In this document: positions 1-8,087 of the stretch, piece by piece | How positions within the stretch are numbered: the stretch's first letter is position 1 | Layout: each line of letters opens with the position of its first letter | Assembly: GCF_010501055.1 (NCBI RefSeq) | Contig: NZ_QVMO01000034.1 | Span: 1-39,288 of the forward strand | Direction of reading: 5' to 3' | From: Dysgonomonas sp. 521 | GTDB lineage: Bacteria > Bacteroidota > Bacteroidia > Bacteroidales > Dysgonomonadaceae | DNA: 39,288 nucleotides | The notes under the pieces: model-generated | Database searches by the model: none | Seen by the model: only the letters and a program-made list of their open reading frames with translations | What the model was told of the DNA's origin: nothing | Made by a program: the position numbers and the translations under genes

Positions 1-53
1 CATAAACTGATGGCTCCTTAATTTATCGTTAAATCTCTCCGTAAAGGTAAAAA

Positions 54-1538
54 CTATATAAATCTTGTAAAAGATGAGGCAGACCGAAGGCTTACGATGC
101 AACTCTTAACTGTAGCTTTGGCATCCACCGGAGGCAGTTTATCTATCACACAGCGTACCGAACGCCCGATAGCGCGGTAACTGTCGCTTGCTGTGCTGAC
201 ACTGGTACTGCTAAAGTTCACAAAATACGATTTGGTACCGGTAACTGTGCTGCTCCAGTAATTACCGTGGGTGCCTACATTGCCAAACGATGCGTCGCTA
301 AGGTTGCGGCCACCCGCAGCCGGCAGGTAAAGCGCTTCGGACAGTTTATACCCGCTGATACTATTCGGGTCGAATGTGCCCAAATTAGTCCATGTATTGG
401 CTGTAGCATCGTCAGGTATGCCGCTTATGGTATTACCGGTATAGATAGCGCTCCACTGTTTCTGGCTTGGTACTTTCCATCCTTTAGGACAAGGGTCGCC
501 AACGGCCGCTTCAGGGTCGTAATAGCCGGTGGCATTGCCCCAAAGGTTGTCTTTACGTGTGCTGCGCCAGTCGTATTCGGCAGGTTCGCTACTTACCGAT
601 TTGATAAATTTACCATATTGGTCTCTACCGGGAAGAACCTGCCCGTTTTCATCCAGGTCGTTTAAAGCCGGGTTTGCACTATCCTGAGCAACAGCTCCAA
701 CCTCAGCGTTGGATGTGCCTACTCCGTTAGGCCATACATTTTCATCCGTCAGGTTCCTCAACTGATGGTCATCGGCTACACGTCCCCACTGAAAGAGCCA
801 TCCACTCAGTTGGCAAGGGTCTATTACGCCCACATCTCCAAGGTTTACATGGGCAAAGGCCGTCTTTACCAATGCTGTGCCTTCTTCGTTCCATGCCTTT
901 ACATAGATAGGCGACAATTCAGTTGGAGAAGCCTTTACCACAAGTATTTCGTAATCGGCAGCCTGTACGTGCTCGCCATTTACCTCCATCTGGCACGTAA
1001 TGTTTACATACGTTTTCCTGTTGCCCAGATCGTCAGGATACAGTTCCAGATCAGAAGGAGTATAGGCAAAGGTATCGGTGTTAGCGCCTGCCACAGGATT
1101 GCCGTTTACCACCCATTGGTACGATGCCGGCGTCTCTCCTGTATAGGAGGCAGTCAGGGTCATCGTCTGATAATTAAACATATATGGCAGACAACTGGTT
1201 ACCGTAGCATTAGGATCTATACCGTATATAGGAGTTTCCTCATCGCACTGAGAAATCCACACTTTGCCATTCCAGTATTCGAGGCAGTCGATAGTCGTAT
1301 TGTAGATAGTCAACCCCTTAGCCAATGTAGTTCCTACATTCATAAATTCGGGGGTTTGTGTCATTGCGTCGCGCTCGCCAATGCTTAGTTGCGGCATGCG
1401 TAAGCCTGCATTCTTATTAGAAATAATTTCCAGTACAGAGAAACTCTCCGGCTGCTTATTACTGCCTGCTGTTACCTGCGCCAGAGCCTTGAGTCCCGGC
1501 ATCAGAAGTAACATGAATAGTATCAATATTTTTTTCAT
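54..1538 (-). CDS. Secreted FISUMP-domain protein, copy 3 of a tandem array
   Basis: This is the last of three tandem paralogs. Residues 1-20 form a signal peptide ending LKALA before QVTAG. Residues 21-100 carry a module seen in five proteins of this window, with P.SFSVLEIISNKNAGLRMP and the block LTIYNTTIDCLEYWNG followed by W. A cysteine-containing Ig-like stretch follows (about 105-205, SYQWVVNG). The C-terminal half (about 215-467) is the FISUMP domain, recognised by HVNLGD, FQWGR, YGKFIKS, DPCPKGWKVPSQKQW, LYLPAAGGR, YWSST and VRCV. The function of the domain is unknown; the protein should be exported and is probably surface-exposed. It lies 46 bp downstream of the next paralog and is probably co-transcribed with it. 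Unlike its sisters, which stop right after VRC(I), it carries about 27 extra C-terminal residues. Confidence 0.85.
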   Translation of the reverse strand: MKKILILFMLLLMPGLKALAQVTAGSNKQPESFSVLEIISNKNAGLRMPQLSIGERDAMTQTPEFMNVGTTLAKGLTIYNTTIDCLEYWNGKVWISQCDEETPIYGIDPNATVTSCLPYMFNYQTMTLTASYTGETPASYQWVVNGNPVAGANTDTFAYTPSDLELYPDDLGNRKTYVNITCQMEVNGEHVQAADYEILVVKASPTELSPIYVKAWNEEGTALVKTAFAHVNLGDVGVIDPCQLSGWLFQWGRVADDHQLRNLTDENVWPNGVGTSNAEVGAVAQDSANPALNDLDENGQVLPGRDQYGKFIKSVSSEPAEYDWRSTRKDNLWGNATGYYDPEAAVGDPCPKGWKVPSQKQWSAIYTGNTISGIPDDATANTWTNLGTFDPNSISGYKLSEALYLPAAGGRNLSDASFGNVGTHGNYWSSTVTGTKSYFVNFSSTSVSTASDSYRAIGRSVRCVIDKLPPVDAKATVKSCIVSLRSASSFTRFI

Positions 1539-1584
1539 ATAATGGTTTGTTTAGATTTCAATATTTAAAGCCTGTTTCCATCTT

Positions 1585-3012
1585 TTATTCCTTTATACAG
1601 CGTACATTGAATCCTAATGCCCGTCCAAAGAGACCATAAGTATCGAGCTTATCTGTATCGTAAAAAGTAAAACCGTATGAGCTGCTACCTTTGGTAGAGG
1701 TACTCCAATAGCGGCCGCCAAGACCTACATTATTCAGTTTGGCATTGCCATGAACACGTCCGCCGGCCGCTGGCAGGTAGAGGGCATCTGCCACTATTAA
1801 TCCGGAAACTCCATCTTCCTCCACAGTACCCACCTGCGTCCACTTATTATTTTCGGCATCAGCAACCGTTATGATATCCAGTGTGTTGCTGAAAGTGTAG
1901 CGCCATTGTAACCTGCTCGGCACTTTCCACCCATCAGGGCAAGGATCATCTGCGGTTTTAGCAGGGTCAAAGGCTCCTGTACCATCACCCCAGAGTTTAT
2001 TATTGCGAGGTTTGCGCCAATCGTATGCTTCTTCTTCTACATCGTTCTTAATAAACTTTCCATAAAGTTTATTACCTGTAGCTACCTGCAAACCGGAAGC
2101 GTTGAAGTCCGCAGTTAACGCTATAGTAGAGCTATTGCCGCCTACTACACCCACTCCTGCCGGCCAGACGTCATCGTCGTTGAGTACTTTTCTGAAATGC
2201 CCTGTGGTAATACCATCGCCATCCCTTTCGCGTCCCCATTGGAAGTAGTAGCCGCTTAGTTTGCACGGGTCGGTAACGTTCTCATCGCCCAGATTGACAT
2301 GGGCAAAGGTTACTATCTCGGTAGCTGTGCCTGCTTCGTTCCAAGCCCTTACATAGATGGGCGACAAGGAGCCCTGGCTCGCCTGCACCACGGTTATTTC
2401 GTAGTCGGCGGCCTGTATGTAGTTGACTCCTACTCGCATCTGGCAGGTAATGCGTACCGTGGCTTTATTGTTGCCGAGGTCGTCCAAAGGTTTATGCAAG
2501 TTATGAGGAGGCTTGTAAGCATAGGTGGAAGTTGTGGCGCCGGGCACCAGTTTGCCGTCTACCACCCACTGGTACGAATCTGGTGTAGCCCCTGTATATG
2601 AGGCTGTCAGGTTCATAGTCTGGTAAGTAAACATATAAGGTATGCAACTGGTAACCGCGGCATTGGTGGCTACCTCGTATGTAGGTGTTCCATTCTCGCA
2701 GCGGGATACCCACTTCTTGCCGTTCCAGTATTCGAGGCAGTTGATTGTGGTGTTGTAGATGGTCAGTCCTTTGGCAAGGTCATCCTTATCGCCCTGAAAC
2801 TTACTGGTAACTGTTAGCGCATCGCGCTCGTCTGTGGTTAGTAGCGGCATGCGCAGACCGGCTTTCTTATTGGAAATGAGTTCGAGTACGGAGAATTTTT
2901 CCGGCACTTTGTCCTTACCGATGGTTACCTGTGCTTGCGCCGTAACCCCTATAACCATGAAAATGGCCAGCAGGGTTATTTTGGTAATGTGTAGGATATT
3001 ATATTTTTTCAT
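1585..3012 (-). CDS. Secreted FISUMP-domain protein, copy 2 of a tandem array
   Basis: The middle paralog has 475 residues. The signal peptide ends VTAQA before QVTIG. The same three parts follow: the N-terminal module (FSVLELISNKKAGLRMPLL, then LTIYNTTINCLEYWNGKKW), an Ig-like stretch with SYQWVVDG, and the FISUMP domain (YFQWGRERDG, YGKFIKN, DDPCPDGWKVPSRLQW, LYLPAAGGR, GGRYWST). It ends at NVRCIKE. The YDWR tryptophan-arginine motif ahead of the DPCP block is kept. The region between the conserved blocks (for example YTFSNTLDIITVADAENN) differs from the sisters, so the copies vary in the loops and agree in the frame. It lies 222 bp downstream of copy 1, a gap that could hold its own promoter or a processing site. 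Confidence 0.85.
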   Translation of the reverse strand: MKKYNILHITKITLLAIFMVIGVTAQAQVTIGKDKVPEKFSVLELISNKKAGLRMPLLTTDERDALTVTSKFQGDKDDLAKGLTIYNTTINCLEYWNGKKWVSRCENGTPTYEVATNAAVTSCIPYMFTYQTMNLTASYTGATPDSYQWVVDGKLVPGATTSTYAYKPPHNLHKPLDDLGNNKATVRITCQMRVGVNYIQAADYEITVVQASQGSLSPIYVRAWNEAGTATEIVTFAHVNLGDENVTDPCKLSGYYFQWGRERDGDGITTGHFRKVLNDDDVWPAGVGVVGGNSSTIALTADFNASGLQVATGNKLYGKFIKNDVEEEAYDWRKPRNNKLWGDGTGAFDPAKTADDPCPDGWKVPSRLQWRYTFSNTLDIITVADAENNKWTQVGTVEEDGVSGLIVADALYLPAAGGRVHGNAKLNNVGLGGRYWSTSTKGSSSYGFTFYDTDKLDTYGLFGRALGFNVRCIKE

Positions 3013-3069
3013 AAAAGTATATATTTTGACTGATGTTGATTTTTACTTCTTATTGTTAAAAAGTAACAT

Positions 3070-3106
3070 AAGTAACACTTCTTCGTGTACTTTCCATGTG
3101 TTACTT
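3070..3106. repeat. Inverted repeat between FISUMP copies 1 and 2
   Basis: Arms AAGTAACAC (3070-3078) and GTGTTACTT (3098-3106) are perfectly complementary, with a 19-nt loop. The structure sits in the 222-bp gap between two tandem paralogs, about 60 bp ahead of the start of the downstream gene. It has no downstream T-run, so it is not a clear terminator. It could be an operator or an mRNA-processing hairpin. Confidence 0.4.
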
Positions 3107-3234
3107 TTCCATATCCAAGCTGTTTATATATAGATAATTATATTGTATTTTCTTTAAAATAGTTACATTTTCAATTGCAATAGGCTTGCAAATGGGTTTG
3201 GCTTGTCTGAAGGACGGGAAATGTTCGGATAGTT

Positions 3235-4662
3235 TTATTTACCCTGAATGCAACGGACTGAAAATCCACCTGCACGTCTAAACATGTCCTGCCCCAACGG
3301 ATATATTTTAGTACTGATGAAGGATAGTCCGTATGAATAGATTGAAGAAGGATCAATAACTGTGCTAGTCCAATAATAACCATAATCCTCACCACTAATC
3401 GATGCATCACTATCATCGCGATAACCGGCAGCAGGCAAATACAAAGCCTCATTAATTTTAAATCCGCGAACATTATTGTTATTTTTGTTTTTTCCTGTTC
3501 CTATCCATGCCCATTTATTGACTGTTGCATCAATGGGGTTACCGGATGCCGAAGAGTTCGAGTAGATACTTTGCCACTGTTTTTGGGAGGGAACTTTCCA
3601 TCCTCTGGGACAAGGATCGCCGATTGCCCTCAATTGGTTATAATTATGCGTACCATCACCCCAAAGGGTGATTAACTGAGGACTACGCCAGTCATAAGGA
3701 GAAGTATTACTTTTAATAAATTTCCCATAGCGTTCGGTACCAAAACGTATTTGCCCGTTAGAATTAAGGTCGCCTATTGTCGCCATACCATCTTCAGCTG
3801 ATGCATTATTAGTAGGGTAACTTTCACTATTGCGTTTTTGGTGCCCGTCGGTCCAACGTCCCCACTGATACAGGTCACCCGCTAATTCGCACGGATTGAC
3901 TATATATTCATCGCCGAGATTAACATGAGCTAAAGCGGTCTTCTCTAAAGCGTCACCTGCTTCGTTCAATGTCATCACATAGATAGGAAACAATTTACCT
4001 TTAGTTGCTTCCACTACAAGTATTTTATAGTCGGCAGCCTGTATATATTTGTCATCTACTACCATCTTGCATGTAATGTGCACGGTAGCTGTATTGTTAC
4101 CCAGTTCGTCTTCGCGAAGAGGAGGGCGTATGATTTCGGGAGAATAGGCGTAGGTGTCGGAGATGGCGCCGTCTACAGCTTTGCCGTTTACCACCCATTG
4201 GTACGAGTCGGGCGTAGCTCCACTATATGTCGCTGTCAGATCCATTATCTGGTAAGTAAACATATAGGGGATGCAGCTTTCTACTTTCGCTTTTGCATCC
4301 ACAGAATAGACTGATGTTTCTCCTTCGCATTGTGATATCCATTTTGTGCCGTTCCAGTATTCGAGGCAGTTGGTGGTTGTATTGTAGATAGTCAGCCCTT
4401 TAGCCAGTGTGGTTTTGCTATTACCGAAATCAGAGGTCAGCACTACGTCGTCACGTTCTGTAGTAATCAGGTGTGGCAGGCGCATGCCTGTTGTACCGTT
4501 CGATATCAGTTCGAGAGCCGAATAGCTTTGTGGTTCGGTTTCGTTGCCGATGGTTATCTGGGCTTGTAAGCCTGTTGAAAATATTAGATATGCAATACAA
4601 GAGGCAATCTGCCGCCACCGTATCTTACCTGTCCTTTTGTTTTGTGTCTTGGTTGTTTTCAT
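3235..4662 (-). CDS. Secreted FISUMP-domain protein, copy 1 (first of the tandem array)
   Basis: The promoter-proximal paralog has 475 residues. The N-terminus is a basic stretch (KTQNKRTGKIRWRQ) followed by a hydrophobic segment ending GLQA before QITIG, an acceptable signal peptide. The shared N-terminal module follows (SYSALELISNGTTGMRLP and LTIYNTTTNCLEYWNGTKW), then an Ig-like stretch with SYQWVVNG, then the FISUMP domain (LYQWGRWTDGHQ, YGKFIKS, GDPCPRGWKVPSQKQW, LYLPAAGYR, YWTST, VRCIQ). This gene heads the array and is separated by a long non-coding region from the AraC gene transcribed the other way, so that regulator is its best candidate controller. I found no TAnnTTTG box close upstream. 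Confidence 0.85.
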   Translation of the reverse strand: MKTTKTQNKRTGKIRWRQIASCIAYLIFSTGLQAQITIGNETEPQSYSALELISNGTTGMRLPHLITTERDDVVLTSDFGNSKTTLAKGLTIYNTTTNCLEYWNGTKWISQCEGETSVYSVDAKAKVESCIPYMFTYQIMDLTATYSGATPDSYQWVVNGKAVDGAISDTYAYSPEIIRPPLREDELGNNTATVHITCKMVVDDKYIQAADYKILVVEATKGKLFPIYVMTLNEAGDALEKTALAHVNLGDEYIVNPCELAGDLYQWGRWTDGHQKRNSESYPTNNASAEDGMATIGDLNSNGQIRFGTERYGKFIKSNTSPYDWRSPQLITLWGDGTHNYNQLRAIGDPCPRGWKVPSQKQWQSIYSNSSASGNPIDATVNKWAWIGTGKNKNNNNVRGFKINEALYLPAAGYRDDSDASISGEDYGYYWTSTVIDPSSIYSYGLSFISTKIYPLGQDMFRRAGGFSVRCIQGK

Positions 4663-4769
4663 AAAAACGTTATTTAGTTCATAAAATATTTAATGAATTA
4701 TTTGTTGTTGCATTCGCTCCTACAGCCTCGTTATTTACTGCTGATGGTTGATGGCTGAGTGAAAAAATA

Positions 4770-4877
4770 CGGGGAGGTGCTGCCTTACCTTTCTCCCGAG
4801 AGGTAGCCAACTTAGTGAAGACAAATAAGATAACATTGCTGAAGACAAACAAAACAATGTAATAGATACCCTCCCCG
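4770..4877. promoter_or_regulatory. Structured element A, repeated upstream of both AraC genes
   Basis: The element is closed by CGGGGAGG (4770-4777) and CCTCCCCG (4870-4877). Inside are two related direct repeats, AAGACAAATAAGA at 4818 and AAGACAAACAAAA at 4842, 24 bp apart. A counterpart with the same closing stem and the same repeats lies at 14202-14303 upstream of the second AraC gene. Spaced direct repeats are the usual form of AraC-family binding sites, so an operator is the likeliest reading. A structured RNA or a small mobile element is possible. It is not coding: the open frames over the two copies are in different registers. Confidence 0.5.
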
Positions 4878-5132
4878 AAAGTATTTATATTTTTTATAGT
4901 ATGCGGCAGATAGAAGACAGTAGCCGAAAGAGTTAAACAGCTAGGGAATAAGTGTCTCCCTGTTAACAGATGACCGATGGCAGCTAACTGTCTATTGCAG
5001 ACGGCTGGCTGTAAGTTATTAGCTGTTGACTGATAATTATTAACTGATAGCTGTGTGTTTGCGACTGTCATTATTACTGTTTTCCAATGATACCCATTAT
5101 AGGATACCACCCGGAACCTCCTTGTTTTTTGC

Positions 5133-5153
5133 CTGTCACTTTCTAAGTGACAG
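5133..5153. repeat. 21-bp palindrome, left of AraC copy A
   Basis: Arms CTGTCACTT and AAGTGACAG are perfectly complementary around the 3-nt centre TCT. The same arms occur at 6346-6366 around the reverse-complement centre AGA, so the two sites are inverted relative to each other and bracket the AraC gene. They could be recombinase sites or a regulator operator. There is no T-run, so a terminator is unlikely. Confidence 0.6.
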
Positions 5154-5387
5154 ATAGGAAGAAAGATGTATAGACAACAGGCTGGTACCCAGAATACTAT
5201 CCTGCCTCTGGATAAACAGTAGCAGACACATCAGCAAATGAGTAAAACATGAAAAGCCCGTCCGGTAGAAATTAAATTCTAAACGACTGGAAGATAACCA
5301 CTTAAACTTACGTTAAGGGAGGGTGAAGGATATTTCGTGTCAAACATGCGTCAAATATCTGATAAACAACAATATAAATATAAGGCT

Positions 5388-6266
5388 ATGGTAAAATTGC
5401 TTTATGCGGGCGAACACATGTCGTGCCCTAATTACGATGCGGGAGAGTATCCCGCCATCGAAGAAGTAACCATCTCCCGGGAAAGTATCCGCCAAGTACA
5501 TCCACGGGGCAATAAACTGGTATTTGTCCTTGAAGGGCAAATAGAATATTCTACAGGACAGGTACAGCGTTATCCTGCCTGTAAGGGACATATATTCTTT
5601 CTGACAAGAGGCAGGCACCTGCTATGCCGCGCTGTAGAAGATAGCATCCTGTTGGTAATCAGCATCTTCGGTGAAATACGTTTTTGTGACCACTGGTCGG
5701 TGGAAGACCTCTACCGAATGAAAGTAGAGACAGTACACGCAGACTCGCAAAGTAGCCCCTTCCTGCTGGAAGCTAATGAAATAATGTATAAATATCTAGA
5801 TGTACTTACTCTGTGTTACCGGGCAGGACTACGTTGCTGCTATTATAATGAAGGCAAGGCACGTGAGTTGATGTATATTTTCCGTGCCTTCTACCCTAAG
5901 GAAGACCTTATGCGCTTCTTTTCCCCTGCCCTTGCCGCCGATTCGCGTTTCTCACAGCAGGTAATGAGCGTTTACAGCCATTACGGCAACCTCAAAGAGA
6001 TGGCTTCGGCAATGAACTATACGGTATCTGGCTTCGAGAAAAAATTCCGCCGTGTTTTTGGCTGTTCACCTTACCACTGGATGCTGCAACAGAAGGCATT
6101 GGAAGTCTGGCACAGTGTGATGACAGATGATATGGACCTCAAGGAAATAGCAGACAAGTTCGGCTTTGGCTCCACCTCTTCTTTTAACACATTCTTCAAA
6201 CAACAATTCGGTATATCTCCTGGAAAAGCCAGGCAAAATATTCAAAAAGGCGGATTCGATAAATAA
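5388..6266 (+). CDS. AraC-family transcriptional regulator, copy A
   Basis: The N-terminal half looks like the cupin-type sensing domain of AraC proteins (KLVFVLEGQIEYSTGQ, then KGHIFFLTRGR). The C-terminal 100 residues form a double helix-turn-helix: first helix pair around LKEMASAMNYTVSGFEKKFR, second around LKEIADKFGFGSTSSFNTFF, closing with FGISPGKAR. The start is set by alignment with copy B, which begins MAKLLYAGEH where this protein has MVKLLYAGEH. Longer in-frame starts exist at 5346 (ATG) and 5337 (GTG, with GAAGGA 6 nt upstream). The gene is divergent from the FISUMP array, convergent with the recombinase, and flanked by inverted palindromes. It looks GC-richer than the nearby HTH pair, which suggests transfer. 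Confidence 0.88.
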   Translation: MVKLLYAGEHMSCPNYDAGEYPAIEEVTISRESIRQVHPRGNKLVFVLEGQIEYSTGQVQRYPACKGHIFFLTRGRHLLCRAVEDSILLVISIFGEIRFCDHWSVEDLYRMKVETVHADSQSSPFLLEANEIMYKYLDVLTLCYRAGLRCCYYNEGKARELMYIFRAFYPKEDLMRFFSPALAADSRFSQQVMSVYSHYGNLKEMASAMNYTVSGFEKKFRRVFGCSPYHWMLQQKALEVWHSVMTDDMDLKEIADKFGFGSTSSFNTFFKQQFGISPGKARQNIQKGGFDK

Positions 6267-6345
6267 TCGTGCGTAATACGAAAACACAGGAAAAAATAAG
6301 ATAGCCTATATTTGCAGGCATAAAGACAACGTTAAGAAGATAGAT

Positions 6346-6366
6346 CTGTCACTTAGAAAGTGACAG
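6346..6366. repeat. 21-bp palindrome, right of AraC copy A
   Basis: Arms CTGTCACTT and AAGTGACAG surround the centre AGA. This is the exact reverse complement of the site at 5133-5153. It lies 80 bp after the AraC stop and 180 bp after the recombinase stop. The following bases (GGGATTTTACC) do not form a T-run, so termination is not well supported. Confidence 0.6.
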
Positions 6367-6545
6367 GGATTTTACCGTATGTGTCTACAAGAAGCAAATA
6401 TATGAAAAGCAATCCTATCTGCCGGTTCAAAATGCACTATTTAACATTTTGTCATCGAACATATATTCATAAGCAACAATATAAACAGAAAGAATAGGTA
6501 TTATGAGTTATGAATTATGAATTTATAACTTTCCATTTCTCATTC

Positions 6546-7778
6546 TTAATTCCTTCCGTATACCAAGGCACATACTGCTTCGTTGGCTTTATCCAGCCGC
6601 GAACGTTCCAGCGAGGCCAGATAGGTATAGGTTACCTTTTCGCTGCTGTGACCCAATCCTTCGCTGATTACCCACAAGGGTATATCATTGCTTTTGGCAA
6701 TGGAAGCCCAGCTATGGCGGGAGACATGGGTCGAAAGAGGCACATCGATACCAGCCTGTTTAGCCAATTGTTTTAAATGCCTGTTCTGTGAAGACAGGGC
6801 TGTTTCGTATTGCAGGCGTTCGTTTTTATCAGCCAGGGTAATAGCCGGGAACACATAGGGGCTGCCTGCCATTTCCCCGGCGAAACTGTCTATCAGCTTT
6901 TGCATAACGGGAGTTACCTTGACTTCAATCAGCCCTCCCGTCTTTTTGCGGTAATAGCGGATAAGGCCACCGCTGATGTTTTCCGTCCTTAGGTATGCCA
7001 TATCCACAAAGCACATACCCCGCGCGTGGAAACAGAAAGTAAACAGTCGCCAGGACTTGTACAAGGCCGCCAAGCGTGGACTGGCTGGCACGTATCCCTG
7101 TTCGAGCCACCGGCTGTACTCCAGATTATGGAACTGTTGCATCTGGGTAGCATCCAGTCCCCGCTTCCGGGTTTTATGAAATCCGGTAAATACATGTTTA
7201 AATGGATTCTTACGGCCTTCTTCTATCAGTCCTTCTTCGAGGGCTTTGTGGTAGATGGCACGCAGGTTACGCATATAAAAGGAGATGGTATTGGGCGATA
7301 GCCCCTCTTCCTTAAGCCGCCTTTCGAAAGATTCCATCAGTGCGGGGGTAGCATCGGTAAAAGGTATAGCTTTCTTTCCCATAAAACGCGAAAGGCGCTT
7401 GATTGCCGAACGGTAGGCACGGGCAGTACGTGCCTGCCCTGTAGTTTCGAGTTCTCCTGCCAGGTGCAGGCCATAGTCTGAGAGCTTACTGCTGTCGTAA
7501 CGAAAATAGCGGATGATACTCTCGGTATCACAATTGTACATGCCACCAGAGTCGGTTATTCGCCCAAAGGTTTCGCGCACCTGCTGCATATAGCAGCGGA
7601 TGTAAGGGAATTCATCTGCGCCTTCTTCTCCTATCAAACGGTCGAACTCCTGTTGGGATAACAGGTAAGGTGTGGACTGTGTTTTGCTACATCGCTGGTG
7701 GACGATGCGCAGGCACAGGCGTCCACGATACTCCCCTCCACGCCGTGAGGGGCGTAGGTAAAAGGTTAAACTTGCCAT
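6546..7778 (-). CDS. Tyrosine recombinase (Bacteroidetes phase-variation/integrase type)
   Basis: This 410-residue protein opens with FYLRPSRRGGEYRGRLCLRI, the arm-type N-terminus common in Bacteroidetes tyrosine recombinases. A SAM-like core-binding domain spans about 100-200 (NTISFYMRNLRAIYHKA). The catalytic set is complete: R253 (FHARGMCFVDMAYL), K279 (YYRKKTG), H351 and R354 (STHVSRHSW), H377 (EGLGHSS) and nucleophile Y386 (TYTYLASL). Relatives in Bacteroides (Tsr proteins) invert nearby promoter segments or surface-protein genes, while others are integrases of mobile elements. Here it converges on an AraC gene bracketed by two inverted palindromes, one of them 180 bp from its stop codon. 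The real substrate is not shown by the sequence. Confidence 0.92.
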   Translation of the reverse strand: MASLTFYLRPSRRGGEYRGRLCLRIVHQRCSKTQSTPYLLSQQEFDRLIGEEGADEFPYIRCYMQQVRETFGRITDSGGMYNCDTESIIRYFRYDSSKLSDYGLHLAGELETTGQARTARAYRSAIKRLSRFMGKKAIPFTDATPALMESFERRLKEEGLSPNTISFYMRNLRAIYHKALEEGLIEEGRKNPFKHVFTGFHKTRKRGLDATQMQQFHNLEYSRWLEQGYVPASPRLAALYKSWRLFTFCFHARGMCFVDMAYLRTENISGGLIRYYRKKTGGLIEVKVTPVMQKLIDSFAGEMAGSPYVFPAITLADKNERLQYETALSSQNRHLKQLAKQAGIDVPLSTHVSRHSWASIAKSNDIPLWVISEGLGHSSEKVTYTYLASLERSRLDKANEAVCALVYGRN

Positions 7779-7824
7779 AGGTCTTTCTTTTAAATTAATC
7801 GTAATTTATGATTCCTTATGGATA

Positions 7825-7832
7825 CAAAGATA
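7825..7832 (-). promoter_or_regulatory. Predicted -7 box for the recombinase
   Basis: On the minus strand this reads TATCTTTG, matching the Bacteroidetes -7 consensus TAnnTTTG, 47 bp before the recombinase start. No clear TTTG -33 box was found at the expected distance. The rest of the 309-bp gap 7779-8087 shows nothing else I can support. Confidence 0.5.
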
Positions 7833-8087
7833 ACAACACTATGGTAGCTTTGGTTGAAAGGAAGATGGAAAGATATTTTTCTGCAACAGGAGATTCCGGT
7901 TCTTATCGCTTTTTATACGCAGTATTTCGTCTTAATATTGTTTGCTCTGCCAGCCGAACAAAAATTCCGGCGAACTTCACAGCCCACCGGATTTCTACCT
8001 AACACAAACTTTACAAACTACTTGTTATGTAAGGTTAAAGACAAAACGTTTATTTATAGTAATTTAAAGATTAAGTGCATTACCCTG

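Larger units (their letters stand above)
4663..5387. other. Long non-coding divergent region between the FISUMP array and AraC copy A
   Basis: About 700 bp holds no convincing gene. It contains the structured element at 4770-4877, a stretch rich in repeated TTAACAG, AGCTAAC and AGCTGT words (about 4966-5055), and a 21-bp palindrome at 5133-5153. Parts of it, including TTAACAGAT and GCAGACGGC, recur upstream of the second AraC gene at about 14356-14390. The 51 bp just before the proposed AraC start also resemble the untranslated DNA before AraC copy B. Confidence 0.6.

Noticed and set aside
4679..5110. 143-codon minus-strand open frame beside the FISUMP array
   Set aside because: It covers the structured element and repeat words, has no family likeness, and the homologous DNA at 14195-14398 is open in a different register, so conservation is at the DNA level only.
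6346..6366. Palindrome as a plain terminator of AraC copy A
   Set aside because: No T-run follows, and an exact inverted copy exists upstream of the gene, where a terminator makes little sense.
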